Positions 44,003 to 52,565 are shown, counted from the stretch's first letter. The stretch: 64,000 bases of DNA from Pseudarthrobacter siccitolerans (GCF_030823375.1 NZ_JAUSXB010000001.1:3348001-3412000), one strand, 5' to 3'. The notes: a model not told the origin generated them from the letters alone. Made by a program: numbers and translations.

Positions 44003-44053
44003 CCTTTTGGCTGATACGGCTGGCCTTTTGGTGCAGGAGGGTTCAGCCAAAGG
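44003..44053. promoter_or_regulatory. CCTTTTGG boxes between the kinase and the HbpS-like gene
   Basis: CCTTTTGG occurs at 44003-44010 and 44024-44031, exactly 21 bp (two helical turns) apart, and an inverted CCAAAGG lies at 44047-44053. The outer pair also forms the imperfect inverted repeat CCTTTTGGCTGA / TCAGCCAAAGG. Probable binding site of the neighbouring response regulator; inferred from spacing and position. Confidence 0.5.
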
Positions 44054-44140
44054 CCCGATGGCAGGCGCCCGTGGTCCCGAAATGATGGAACTGCACCCAG
44101 CACTGAACCGTGGCTGGGGATCCGTTCAAAGGAAAACACC

Positions 44141-44704
44141 ATGAAGAAGTCCTCGAAAGTCTTCGCCGCCGCAGCCGCCGGCGCCCTTGCCCTCACCGCC
44201 GCCGCTACGGTCACCGCAAACGCCGGCCCCGGGTCCGCTGCAACGGCCGTCCCCGCCGCCGACGTCCAGCCCGTGCCGGAGAACGTAATCCAGCAGAACC
44301 GCATTTCCGCCGGTGCCTCCGCCAAGGCCGTGTCCGCAGCCCTCGCCAAGTGCCAGGCGGACAAGCTCCCGTTTGTCACCGTGGCGCTGGTGGACCGCTT
44401 CGGCACAGTGCAGGCGCTCCTGCGCGGTGACAACGCCGCCGAGCACACCATCGAAGCGGCCAAGCAGAAGGCCTACACAGCGGCAGCCTTTGGAACCCCC
44501 ACCAGTGAACTGGCCAAGCGGATCAACGGCAACGGCCCCAGCATCGCGGACCTTCCCGGCACCCTCTTCCTGGCCGGCGGCGTCCCGCTGAAGGTGAACG
44601 GCGTTTCCGTGGCGGGGATCGGCGTAGGCGGCGCCCCCGACGGTGCCCTGGATGAAGCCTGCGCCGCTGCAGGTGCTGAAGCCATCGTTGCCGCCGCTCA
44701 GTAG
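44141..44704 (+). CDS. Secreted haem-binding HbpS/GlcG family protein
   Basis: 187 aa. Signal peptide KKSSKVFAAAAAGALALTAA, then the GlcG/HbpS domain (VTVALVDRFGTVQALLRGDNA, AAKQKAYTAAAFGTPTSELA, GGVPLKVNGVSVAGIGVGGA). HbpS of Streptomyces is secreted, binds and degrades haem, and modulates the SenS kinase under oxidative stress. Here the gene is divergent from a kinase/regulator pair of matching type, which supports the same role. Haem ligands themselves cannot be confirmed from sequence. Confidence 0.88.
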   Translation: MKKSSKVFAAAAAGALALTAAATVTANAGPGSAATAVPAADVQPVPENVIQQNRISAGASAKAVSAALAKCQADKLPFVTVALVDRFGTVQALLRGDNAAEHTIEAAKQKAYTAAAFGTPTSELAKRINGNGPSIADLPGTLFLAGGVPLKVNGVSVAGIGVGGAPDGALDEACAAAGAEAIVAAAQ

Positions 44705-44749
44705 GCTTGGGATGCATGGGATGGTGCCGGGCATGATGTGGCACAGCGC

Positions 44750-45465
44750 ATGAAGCGGGCTGGGGTCCTCGGGCTGATTCTCTGCCTCTCTGTGTCAGTG
44801 ACAGCGTGCCTGCCTGAGCCGGGGGAGACGCCGCCGCAGCCTGCTCCGCCGTCGTCCGTTGCCGCCCCGAAGCGGAGGCGACTGCGGCAAGTGCCCCGCC
44901 ATCTGCGCCGGCAACCGCCACGTCTCCGCCTGCCCCGGCAACCGCTCCTCCCGTGCTGTCCGCGCATGACCAGGCACAGCTCGACCAGGAACTCATCGCC
45001 GCTGCCAAAGCCAACAACGTGCCACTGGTGCAGGAGTTGCTGGCGCGTGGGGGCAACGTCAACACCAAGGATGCGATCCAGGACTCGGCGTTCCTCTACG
45101 CGGGCGCCGAAGGGTTCAACGAGGTGCTCCGGTTGACACTGGACGCAGGGGCAGACGTCGCCAGCACCAACCGCTACGGCGGCACCGCCCTGATCCCGGC
45201 CAGCGAACACGGCCACGTGGAAACGGTCCAGATCCTGATCGCCGCCGGGGTGCCGGTCAACCACGTCAACAACCTCGGCTGGACCGCGATGCAGGAAGCC
45301 ATCCTGCTGAACAACGGCGGGCCCAGGCAGCAGGAGGTGGTCAGGCTGCTTCTTGAGGCCGGCGCCGACCCGAACATCCGGGACCCGGAGGGAAGGACAG
45401 CCCTGCAGAACGCCGAACGGCTGGGCTTCACGGAGATCTCGGCCCTCATCCGGGCCCGCGGCTAG
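44750..45465 (+). pseudogene. Ankyrin-repeat lipoprotein interrupted by a frameshift
   Basis: Two frames make up one protein. From ATG 44750 a lipoprotein signal (KRAGVLGLILCLSVSVTAC) and a Pro-rich linker run to about 44868. The continuation lies in the next frame: an Ala-Pro linker open from 44863, then at least four ankyrin-type repeats (44953-45465), such as GFNEVLRLTLDAGADVAS and QQEVVRLLLEAGADPNIRD. One missing base in the CCCC run at 44865-44868 would join them seamlessly. The ankyrin part alone lacks a ribosome site or signal peptide. True mutation, sequence error or phase variation are all possible. Confidence 0.8.
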
Positions 45466-45487
45466 CCTTCTCCCCGACCCCGCCGCC

Positions 45488-45577
45488 GGGTTTCCCCACC
45501 TTTTCCCGACAAGCACGACGACGCGCCGCACTTTTGGTGCAACGCGCCCCCGTCGTGCCCTAAAAGTGGGGAAACCC
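45488..45577. repeat. Large palindromic extragenic element, copy A
   Basis: Outer arms GGGTTTCCCCAC and GTGGGGAAACCC match perfectly; inner arms GCACGACG and CGTCGTGC flank the core GCGCCGCACTTTTGGTGC. The element fills the gap between the ankyrin gene and the convergent thiolase gene. Copy B at 49203-49284 shares the core and layout. It can fold into a long hairpin on either strand and may act as a bidirectional terminator. Confidence 0.85.
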
Positions 45578-45584
45578 AGCGGGG

Positions 45585-46769
45585 CTACACCGCTTCGAGG
45601 ACGCTGACGTAGTTCGCGATACCCACGCCGCCCATGTTCTGGACCGCCGCCCGGCGTGGGCTGCCAAGCTGCATGGCACCGGCCGTCCCGGTGAGCTGCA
45701 TCGCGGCGATGACGTGCTGGGATACGCCGGTTGCGCCCACGGGGTGGCCTTTGGCCTTGAGGCCGCCGGAGACGTTGACGGGCAGTTTGCCGCCCTTGTA
45801 CACCCAACCTTCCTCGATGGCGCGGGCGCCCTGCCCGGGCTCGGTCAGGCCCATTGCCTCGTACATCAGCAGTTCGGCGATGGTGAAGCAGTCGTGGACC
45901 TCGGCGAAGTCCAGGTCCTCCAGCCGCGTGCCTGCCATGGCCAGCGCCCGCTGCCAGGACACCCGGGTGGCGTTGAACGCTACCGGATCCCTGCGTGCGG
46001 CCGGGAAGAAGTCGTTGGCGTGGCCAAAGCCGGCAAGCCGTACCGGACCGGTGGCGCCGCCGGTTGGGGAAGTGGACAGGACGACGGCGGCAGCACCGTC
46101 GGATACGGGGGAGCAGTCGGTGCGGCGCAGGGGATCGGCCACCATGGGGTTCTTGTCCGAGACGGTGCGGCAGAACTCCTCGCCGAGGTCCTTGCGAAGC
46201 TGGGCATACGGGTTGTCCACGCCGTTGCGGTGGTTCTTGGCGGCGATGCTGCCCAGGACGTCGGAAACAGTCCCGTACCGCTTTTCGTAGTGCTTGGCCA
46301 CCTCGGCAAAGAGCCCGGTGAAGCCGGTGGTGGACGCCTTACCGGCCATGTCGTAGTCGGCGCCCAGCAGGCCGGCCCCCACAACGTCGGCTCCGGCGTG
46401 GGTCATCTTTTCCGCGCCGATCACCAGCACGGTCTTCGCGGTGCCGGCCAGCAGGGACTTGGTGCCCTGCTGGAAGGCGGCGGAACCGGAAGCGCAGGCG
46501 TTCTCCACCCGGGTGGCGGGTACGTTCGCCAGGTCGGGGGAGACCTGCAGCGCGAGCGAGGACGGGAACGCCAGCGGCATCATGCCGGAGTTGAACTGGC
46601 CCAGGTAGACCTCGTCAATCTGGCCCGGCTCGATGCCGGCATTTGCAATGGCTTCGGTGGCCACCTGGACGATCAGGGACTCCAGGGTGTCCTCGCTCAG
46701 TTTGCCGAACCTGGTGTGCCCCCAGCCGGTCAGCAGGACGTCCTTCCCGAACTGTTCCTTCAGGCTCAC
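45585..46769 (-). CDS. Thiolase (acetyl-CoA acetyltransferase, SCP2-type)
   Basis: 394 aa. Active-site Cys in [11 protein letters not shown], His in [12 protein letters not shown] and the C-terminal [14 protein letters not shown] are those of the SCP2/SCPx-like thiolase branch rather than of PcaF or FadA. It cleaves a 3-ketoacyl-CoA with CoA. Its start overlaps the end of the CoA-transferase beta gene by four bases, so it is the third gene of an operon that first activates and then cleaves a 3-oxoacid. Confidence 0.93.
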   Translation of the reverse strand: MSLKEQFGKDVLLTGWGHTRFGKLSEDTLESLIVQVATEAIANAGIEPGQIDEVYLGQFNSGMMPLAFPSSLALQVSPDLANVPATRVENACASGSAAFQQGTKSLLAGTAKTVLVIGAEKMTHAGADVVGAGLLGADYDMAGKASTTGFTGLFAEVAKHYEKRYGTVSDVLGSIAAKNHRNGVDNPYAQLRKDLGEEFCRTVSDKNPMVADPLRRTDCSPVSDGAAAVVLSTSPTGGATGPVRLAGFGHANDFFPAARRDPVAFNATRVSWQRALAMAGTRLEDLDFAEVHDCFTIAELLMYEAMGLTEPGQGARAIEEGWVYKGGKLPVNVSGGLKAKGHPVGATGVSQHVIAAMQLTGTAGAMQLGSPRRAAVQNMGGVGIANYVSVLEAV

Positions 46770-47461
46770 GCCGGCGCTCCTTCCAGGGCATCGTCGTCCA
46801 GGGCAGGGGTGTCCAGGGCAACGGCGAATTCAGCTTCGGTCTTTTCCCGGATCTCCTCAACAGTGACCCCGGGCGCAAGGCGGGCCAGCGTGAGCTGCCG
46901 CCCCCCGCCGTCGCGCTTTTTCAGGTCGAAGACTGCGAGGTCGCTGATGATCCGGTCCACCACGCCGAGGCCGGTCAGGGGGAGTGAGCATTCGCGGACA
47001 ATCTTGGCGCTGCCGTCCTTGGCGTTGTGTTCGGTGAGGACCACGACGCGGGGTGTCCCGGCCACCAGGTCCATGGCGCCGCCCATGCCCTTGACCATCT
47101 TGCCGGGGATGGTCCAGTTGGCCAGGTCGCCGCTGCCCGAGACCTGCATCGCTCCCAGGATGGCCACTTTGACGTGCCCGCCGCGGATCATGCCGAAGGA
47201 CGTGGCGGAGTCGAAGATGCTGCCGCCCGGCAGGACGATGACGGTCTGCTTGCCGGCGTTGATGAGGTCGGCGTCCTCCTCGCCCTCATAGGGGAACGGG
47301 CCCATGCCGAGCAGGCCGTTTTCGCTTTGCAGCACCACCCGGACGCCGTCGGGCAGGTTGTTGGCCACCAGCGTGGGAATGCCGATGCCCAGGTTCACGT
47401 AGTCGCCGTCGTTCAGTTCCTCGGCCGCGATGGCGGCCATTTCATCCCTGGTCCAGCCCAT
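46766..47461 (-). CDS. 3-Oxoacid CoA-transferase, subunit B
   Basis: 231 aa from ATG 47461, preceded by GAGGAG; the open frame further upstream overlaps subunit [16 protein letters not shown] and [12 protein letters not shown] contain the conserved catalytic glutamate of family I CoA-transferases (SENG). [15 protein letters not shown] is also characteristic. Pairs with the next gene to transfer CoA from succinyl-CoA to a 3-oxoacid (acetoacetate or 3-oxoadipate). Confidence 0.94.
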   Translation of the reverse strand: MGWTRDEMAAIAAEELNDGDYVNLGIGIPTLVANNLPDGVRVVLQSENGLLGMGPFPYEGEEDADLINAGKQTVIVLPGGSIFDSATSFGMIRGGHVKVAILGAMQVSGSGDLANWTIPGKMVKGMGGAMDLVAGTPRVVVLTEHNAKDGSAKIVRECSLPLTGLGVVDRIISDLAVFDLKKRDGGGRQLTLARLAPGVTVEEIREKTEAEFAVALDTPALDDDALEGAPA

Positions 47462-47492
47462 GGGGCACTCCTCTTCGGTAGGTGTTCGGTTG

Positions 47493-48224
47493 TCAGACGG
47501 CCAGCGCTTCGGCATCTGCCGAAACAGGGCGCTGCCGGACGGTCCGCTGCTCAATGTCCTTGACCCTGCCGCTGGCCTGGACAAGGCGCTGGACGAAAAC
47601 GCCGGGGGTGACGATGTGGTTGGGATCCAGTTCGCCCGGTGCCACAATCACCTCGGCCTCCGCAATGGTCAGGAGTCCTGCCGTAGCGACCACCGGGTTG
47701 AAGTTCCGGGCGGTGTAGCGGTAGATGAGGTTGCCGTCCGTGTCTGCGGTGTGGCCATGGACCAGCGCGACGTCGGCACGGATGGCGCGCTCCTGGACGT
47801 ACGTTTCGCCGTCGAATACCTCATGCGGCTTGCCTTCGGCAACCAGGGTGCCAACGCCCGTCTTGGTGTAGAAAGCGGGGATGCCCGCGCCGCCGGCCCG
47901 CAAGCGCTCTGCGAGGGTACCCTGCGGAGTGAACTCGACCTCCAGGCGGCCGGCAAGGTACTGCTCCGCGAACAGCTTGTTTTCACCCACGTAGCTGGCA
48001 ATGACCTTGCGGACCTGGCCCGCTTCGATCAGGATGCCCAGCCCCTTGCCGTCCACTCCCATGTTGTTCGAGACCACCGTCAAGTCCTTTACCCCGGAAT
48101 CCCTGACGGCTTCGATGAGGTCTGCCGGGATGCCGCTCAGGCCGAACCCGCCTACGGCAAGAGTCATTCCGTCCCGCAGTGCCCCTTCCAGGGCGACGGC
48201 GGCAGCTGGCTGAAGTTTGGACAT
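47493..48224 (-). CDS. 3-Oxoacid CoA-transferase, subunit A
   Basis: 243 aa from ATG 48224 with GAGGAGG upstream. Conserved [17 protein letters not shown] glycine-rich loop and [14 protein letters not shown], with [14 protein letters not shown] further on. First gene of the operon; its promoter region holds two IclR-type operator palindromes. Substrate could be acetoacetate or 3-oxoadipate; sequence alone does not decide. Confidence 0.94.
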   Translation of the reverse strand: MSKLQPAAAVALEGALRDGMTLAVGGFGLSGIPADLIEAVRDSGVKDLTVVSNNMGVDGKGLGILIEAGQVRKVIASYVGENKLFAEQYLAGRLEVEFTPQGTLAERLRAGGAGIPAFYTKTGVGTLVAEGKPHEVFDGETYVQERAIRADVALVHGHTADTDGNLIYRYTARNFNPVVATAGLLTIAEAEVIVAPGELDPNHIVTPGVFVQRLVQASGRVKDIEQRTVRQRPVSADAEALAV

Positions 48225-48254
48225 GGCGCCTCCTCGTTGAGCGTCCCGGTCTCT

Positions 48255-48391
48255 TGTCCACTTTGTGGACATCTGGTCTGGATATGGACACTACGGGTGG
48301 GCTGCAAGGGCTGTCAAGGCGCTAAATCGCTCGAGTAGATCCCGTTTCTACAGTGTGGACGGTATGATGACGAGTGTCCATATTATGGATA
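48255..48391. promoter_or_regulatory. Two IclR operators in the divergent promoter region
   Basis: The 17-mers TGTCCACTTTGTGGACA (48255-48271, perfect palindrome) and TGTCCATATTATGGATA (48375-48391, one mismatch) follow one pattern, TGTCCA-N5-TGGAnA. The first lies upstream of the CoA-transferase gene, the second overlaps the leader of the IclR gene, so the regulator can control both directions. Confidence 0.8.
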
Positions 48392-48405
48392 TCTGAAGGA
48401 GAAAT

Positions 48406-49200
48406 GTGAATAATTCCCCAATGCCGGGTGCCCAGGTGGTCAGCCGCATCGCAGGGCTGCTGCGCCTTGTGGGGCGCAGTGCGGACGGGCTGCCGCTGTC
48501 CGCCCTGGTGAACGAATCCGGCCTCACCCGGCCCACCGTGCACCGGCTGTTGTCCTCATTGGCTTCCGAAGGGCTGCTGGACCACGATCCCGGCAGCGGG
48601 AACTGGGTGCTGGGGCCGGAGATCTTCCTGATGGGGTCCGTGGCGTCGGCCAGGTTTCCCCTGGAGGACGTTGCCCGCCCCAGCCTCCGCCGGCTTGCCG
48701 AGGCAACCGGTGAGAGCGCATTCTTCTCGATCCGGCGCGGCGCCGAGACCGTGTGCCTGCTGCGGGAGGAAGGCAGCTTCCCGGTCCGCTCCTTCGTGCT
48801 GCACGAGGGCGTCCGGTTCCCGCTGGGCGTGGCCTCCGCCGGCACCGCGATCCTGGCTTTCCTGCCCGAGGCCGAGCAGGAGGAGCTGCTGCACGACTGG
48901 GCCGGACACGCGGGAGCGTTCGCGGCAGGCCATCCGGAGGAGCTCGTGCGGGCCAACCTTGCGGCTACCAGGCAGAAGGGTTACTCCGTAAATCCCGGGC
49001 TGGTGCTGGAAGGCAGTTGGGGGATGGGCGCAGCAGTGTTCGATCAGTCCGGCCGACCGGCATGGGCCCTGTCGCTGACTGGCATCGAACCGCGGTTCAA
49101 GGGGGAGCGGCAGGAAGAGCTGGGGAGCCTCCTCATGGCCGAGGCGCACCGCATCACCCAGCAGTTGGGCGGAGACGGGAAAGGCAGCCGCGCCCGCTGA
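48406..49200 (+). CDS. IclR-family transcriptional regulator
   Basis: 264 aa, GTG 48406 with GAAGGAGA upstream. Helix-turn-helix at about 8-60 (SGLTRPTVHRLLSSLASEGLL), then the IclR effector domain (about 80-255) with FPLGVASAGTAILAFLPEAE and the conserved SVNPGLVLEGSWGMGAAVFD. Divergent from the CoA-transferase/thiolase operon, which it most likely regulates through the two 17-bp operators. The inducer is probably a pathway intermediate. Confidence 0.94.
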   Translation: MNNSPMPGAQVVSRIAGLLRLVGRSADGLPLSALVNESGLTRPTVHRLLSSLASEGLLDHDPGSGNWVLGPEIFLMGSVASARFPLEDVARPSLRRLAEATGESAFFSIRRGAETVCLLREEGSFPVRSFVLHEGVRFPLGVASAGTAILAFLPEAEQEELLHDWAGHAGAFAAGHPEELVRANLAATRQKGYSVNPGLVLEGSWGMGAAVFDQSGRPAWALSLTGIEPRFKGERQEELGSLLMAEAHRITQQLGGDGKGSRAR

Positions 49201-49202
49201 GT

Positions 49203-49284
49203 CTCCCCGGCTTTTCCATGGAACCTTCGACGGCGCGCCGCCCTTTTGGTGCGACGCGCCGTCGAGCCTTCCGAAAGGTGGGGG
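49203..49284. repeat. Large palindromic extragenic element, copy B
   Basis: Inner arms CGACGGCGCG and CGCGCCGTCG flank the core GCGCCGCCCTTTTGGTGC, nearly identical to copy A; outer arms contain CCCC...TTTTCC and GGAAGG/GGTGGGGG partners. It lies between the IclR gene and the convergent nadE gene. Confidence 0.85.
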
Positions 49285-49332
49285 ATTCCAGCGCCTCGGG
49301 GTCAGGCTCTGCAGTGGGCCAGGCAGGGTGAA

Positions 49333-50187
49333 CTAAAGCCCGGCGCGGGGCTCCTCCGGACCCTGGCCCTGCCACCAGGTGTCAAAAATAGTGACCGGGA
49401 CGGTGCGCTTGTGCCGGGTCCGCAGGTACTTTTCCTCGATGGATGCAGCCACGGCATCGGGGACGTCCCGGCCCTCCAGGTAGTCGTCGATCTGGTCGTA
49501 GCTGAGGCCCAGCTCGTCCTCGTCAGTACGGCCGGGCCTGTCATCCAGCAGGTCCGCGGTGGGCACCTTCTCCCAGACGCGGGCCGGTGCGCCGAGCTCG
49601 GCCAGGAGGGCGCGGTTCTGCCGCTTGTTCAGGCCGAACAGCGGCAGGATGTCCGCACCGCCGTCGCCGTATTTGGTGAAGAAACCGGTGACGGATTCGG
49701 CACCGTGGTCCGTACCTATGACCAGGTAGTTGTGTTCCCCGGCCAGCGCATACTGGGCGATCATGCGGGTGCGTGCCTTGGTGTTGCCCTTGTGGAAGTC
49801 GGAGATTTCCGAGCCCACGGTCTTCTCGAACTCGTCCTCGAAGCCGTCCACGGCCGCGGAAATGTTGAACGTCCATTCGGTCTTGGGCCGGATGAAGTCC
49901 AGCGCGGCCTGGGCGTCTTCCTCGTCGTGCTGGACACCATACGGCAGCCGCACGGCCACGAAGTTCGCGTCAACGCCCTCTGCCTCGAGTTCCTCGACCG
50001 CCAGCTGGGCCAGTTTTCCGGCCAGGGACGAGTCCAGTCCGCCGGAAATTCCCAGGACAAAGCCCTTGGTATGGGTGGCCTTGAGGTATTCCTTCAGGAA
50101 AGTGACGCGTTTGCGCACCTCCCCAGCGGGGTCGATCCGGGGCTGTACGCCCATTTCTTCAATGATCCTGGCCTGGAGTTCGCGCAT
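49333..50187 (-). CDS. nadE: Ammonia-dependent NAD+ synthetase
   Basis: 284 aa from ATG 50187; the frame is open nine codons further but E. coli NadE starts at the equivalent of this Met. The PP-loop [15 protein letters not shown] binds [18 protein letters not shown] and [23 protein letters not shown] are conserved substrate regions. It amidates nicotinate adenine dinucleotide to NAD+ using ammonia; there is no glutaminase domain. A palindromic repeat follows its end. Confidence 0.95.
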   Translation of the reverse strand: MRELQARIIEEMGVQPRIDPAGEVRKRVTFLKEYLKATHTKGFVLGISGGLDSSLAGKLAQLAVEELEAEGVDANFVAVRLPYGVQHDEEDAQAALDFIRPKTEWTFNISAAVDGFEDEFEKTVGSEISDFHKGNTKARTRMIAQYALAGEHNYLVIGTDHGAESVTGFFTKYGDGGADILPLFGLNKRQNRALLAELGAPARVWEKVPTADLLDDRPGRTDEDELGLSYDQIDDYLEGRDVPDAVAASIEEKYLRTRHKRTVPVTIFDTWWQGQGPEEPRAGL

Positions 50188-50261
50188 GAGGTCCAGCCTA
50201 GCCAGCAGTGTCAACGGCGCTCAAGCATCCACACCGGCACGCCCACACTAAACTGGAGACC

Positions 50262-50846
50262 ATGACTTCCCCCAGTGACACTGCAGTTGACCCTGCAGCC
50301 GCCCGCGCCCGCCTGCTGGAACTGATCAAGGAACTTGCCGTAGTCCGCGGCAAGGTGATCCTGTCCAGTGGAGCCGAAGCCGACTACTACATCGACCTGC
50401 GCCGCATCACCCTGCACCACGAGGCCTCGAAGCTGGTGGGCCAGGTCATGCTGGCGCTGGCGGACGACGCCGGCATCGACTTTGAGTGCGCGGGCGGGCT
50501 CACCATGGGAGCCGACCCCGTGGGTACTGCGGTGATGCACTCCGCCCGCGAGGCCGGCCGGACTGTTGACGCGTTTGTGGTCCGCAAAGCCCAGAAGTCC
50601 TACGGCATGGGCCGCCAGGTGGAGGGCCCATCGGTGGAAGGCCGTAAAGTGCTGGTCCTGGAGGACACCTCCACAACCGGCGGGTCGGCCCTGACGGCAG
50701 TGGAAGGGGTGCGGAAGGCAGGCGGAAACGTGGTGGCTGTTGCCGTCATCGTGGACCGGGACACCGGAGCCAAGGAAAAGATCGAAGCTGAAACGGGCGT
50801 GCCGTACCTGTTCGCGTTCGGCAAGGACGAGCTGGGCCTTTCATAG
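50262..50846 (+). CDS. pyrE: Orotate phosphoribosyltransferase
   Basis: 194 aa from ATG 50262 (GGAG site six bases upstream). The PRPP-binding signature VLVLEDTSTTGGSALTAV and the loop RKAQKSYGMGRQVEG are typical. It makes orotidine 5'-phosphate in pyrimidine synthesis. It stands apart from the other pyr genes. A perfect 11-bp hairpin (50876-50902) follows. Confidence 0.94.
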   Translation: MTSPSDTAVDPAAARARLLELIKELAVVRGKVILSSGAEADYYIDLRRITLHHEASKLVGQVMLALADDAGIDFECAGGLTMGADPVGTAVMHSAREAGRTVDAFVVRKAQKSYGMGRQVEGPSVEGRKVLVLEDTSTTGGSALTAVEGVRKAGGNVVAVAVIVDRDTGAKEKIEAETGVPYLFAFGKDELGLS

Positions 50847-50875
50847 CGCCGGCCTTTCATAACAAGTCCCCATTG

Positions 50876-50902
50876 CTGCCCGGGCCTGCGTGGCCCGGGC
50901 AG
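50876..50902 (+). terminator. Hairpin after pyrE
   Basis: CTGCCCGGGCC and GGCCCGGGCAG form a perfect 11-bp stem with a five-base loop, 30 bases after the pyrE stop. There is no U-run, so termination would be weak or Rho-assisted. Confidence 0.55.
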
Positions 50903-50976
50903 GCGGTGTTGGATCTGAGGTGGGGGTCCTTTATCATTTGCGTTATCCCCTCTTTCCCGTACGGAGAACGTGCACA

Positions 50977-51744
50977 ATGCTCCCCACTGAACAGCCCTTG
51001 AGCGCCACCGAGAAGGTCCAGAACCTGATCCTGGACAGCGCGGACTTCGAGGCCTTCATGAACGAACTCGCCCGGTTTTCGGCACATCAGGTGGCCGGCG
51101 ACGGCGAGGACGCCCTTTGCGGCATCACCTTGCTCCGCGACCGGAAGGCCGCCACCATCGGCTGGAGCAGTGATTCCGCCCGGGAAGTGGACGAAATTCA
51201 GTATTCGCTGTCGCAGGGACCGTGCCTGACTGCCGCAAAAGAGGAACGGGAAGTCCACGTGCCTGACCTGTTCGAAGAGAACCGGTGGGGACCGGACTAT
51301 GCGTCCGCGGTGGCCTCGCACGGGCTGCGGTCAGTGTTGTCGCTGCCATTTAACCTCCAGGGCGAGGCCAAGGCGGCTTTGAACCTGTATTCCGATGTCC
51401 CGCGTAAGTTCGATGAACGGGCCGCCGCCAAGGCGCGGGGCTTCACGCGGGAAATTTCACAGGCGCTCCGGCTGGCGGTGCGGTTCTCGCTTCACTCTGA
51501 CAGCGCGGCCAATCTCCGGGCGACCCTGCAATCCCGGACCATCATCGACATTGCGATCGGCATCGTCATGGCCCAGAACAGGTGCAGCCAGGAGGCTGCG
51601 GTGAGTATCCTCACCGAGGCCGCCAGCAACAGCAACACCAAGCTGCGGGACATCGCCAAATCCCTCGTGGATTCGGTCGGCGGAGTTGGAACGCGCACCC
51701 ATTTCCAGGAACCCGGACAGCTGCAGGCGGATCAAACGGCGTAG
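50977..51744 (+). CDS. GAF and ANTAR domain protein (RNA-binding antiterminator type)
   Basis: 255 aa from ATG 50977, with CGGAGA upstream. A GAF domain (about 25-165, including QGPCLTAAKEEREVHVPDL and GLRSVLSLPF) is followed by an ANTAR domain (about 185-240: LQSRTIIDIAIGIVMAQNRCSQEAA). ANTAR proteins bind paired hairpins in nascent RNA and suppress termination; the GAF part senses a small molecule or redox state. Its RNA targets are not evident here. Confidence 0.92.
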   Translation: MLPTEQPLSATEKVQNLILDSADFEAFMNELARFSAHQVAGDGEDALCGITLLRDRKAATIGWSSDSAREVDEIQYSLSQGPCLTAAKEEREVHVPDLFEENRWGPDYASAVASHGLRSVLSLPFNLQGEAKAALNLYSDVPRKFDERAAAKARGFTREISQALRLAVRFSLHSDSAANLRATLQSRTIIDIAIGIVMAQNRCSQEAAVSILTEAASNSNTKLRDIAKSLVDSVGGVGTRTHFQEPGQLQADQTA

Positions 51745-51828
51745 CACAGCGCTTGTGCCGGACTCATGCCGGAGGTTACGCTTACCGAGGTTGAGCCGTC
51801 GGCCATAGACACCTTTTTTGGAGTACCT

Positions 51829-52482
51829 ATGGACCGCATACTGAATGCCCTCGTCAACCTCGATGTCCCTGCCGATGTTGTCCGCATCGACGTCCAGGGA
51901 AAGCTCAACCAGGATTCCCGCCCCGGCCTCGTCCAGATCATCCGCCGTATCCGGCGCATGGGGATCCGTTCCCACATCCGCGTTGAGCTTTCCCGGGCTG
52001 CCCTGGTTGAGTCCTCCGCACTCGCGGGCCTTCGCCATGACCTCAACGCCATCGATGCAGGCACGCTGATGGGAATCCACGGTGCCGGGGTATCGCTTGA
52101 TCTTTCGCCTGCAGACAACGGGTCCCCAGGCGGAGAACTGCTGACGGTTATCGATGGTTTTTCCGCTGATGCCACTGCAGTAACTGATTCCATGGCAGAA
52201 CTGGACGCCATCGAATCCGCGGCAGCGATGCCGGGCCTTGATGACGCGCCGCCCCTGGAACTGCCAGGGCTGCGGGCGTGGGGCGGCCGGGCGCTGCAGG
52301 AGTTTTCGGATGAGGAACTGCTGCTGGCCAGCGACACGCTCTTCGCGCTGCTGGATAACCCCGGTGCTTTTGCCGGCTCGGATCTCCTGGCCCGGTACGA
52401 CGACATCGGCGCGGAGATCACCCGGCGGCAACAGGCTGCCGCCAGCCCTTGTCCCGCAACGGAAGGCCAGGCCGCCAGCTGA
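51829..52482 (+). CDS. STAS-like domain protein of unknown function
   Basis: 217 aa from ATG 51829, chosen because TTGGAG lies seven bases upstream; an ATG at 51766 would add 21 residues but has no site. The first 100 residues (VVRIDVQGKLNQDSRPGLVQI, HIRVELSRAALVESSALAGLR) resemble STAS/anti-anti-sigma folds, including a Ser-Ser at the usual phospho position. The C-terminal half is acidic and helical. It follows the GAF-ANTAR gene and may be a signalling partner. Confidence 0.65.
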   Translation: MDRILNALVNLDVPADVVRIDVQGKLNQDSRPGLVQIIRRIRRMGIRSHIRVELSRAALVESSALAGLRHDLNAIDAGTLMGIHGAGVSLDLSPADNGSPGGELLTVIDGFSADATAVTDSMAELDAIESAAAMPGLDDAPPLELPGLRAWGGRALQEFSDEELLLASDTLFALLDNPGAFAGSDLLARYDDIGAEITRRQQAAASPCPATEGQAAS

Positions 52483-52516
52483 ACCACTCCTGCTGACCAG
52501 GCGTCACTGAATGGTT

Positions 52517-52545
52517 ACCGCCGCCTTCTTGCGGCGGTGTCTTCC
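52517..52545 (+). terminator. Hairpin after the STAS-like gene
   Basis: ACCGCCGC and GCGGCGGT form a perfect 8-bp stem with the loop CTTCTT, followed by GTCTTCC. Weak intrinsic terminator. Confidence 0.55.
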
Positions 52546-52565
52546 GTTGTGCCTACGGTAGGGGT

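Noticed and set aside
44025-44034. CTTTTGGTGC matching the core of the palindromic repeat family
   Set aside because: Only ten bases match and the surrounding stem sequence is missing; it is better explained as part of the CCTTTTGG box pair.
44953-45465. Stand-alone ankyrin gene starting at GTG 44953
   Set aside because: No ribosome site, and the frame is open further upstream through an Ala-Pro linker that matches the lipoprotein segment; a frameshifted single gene explains the data better.
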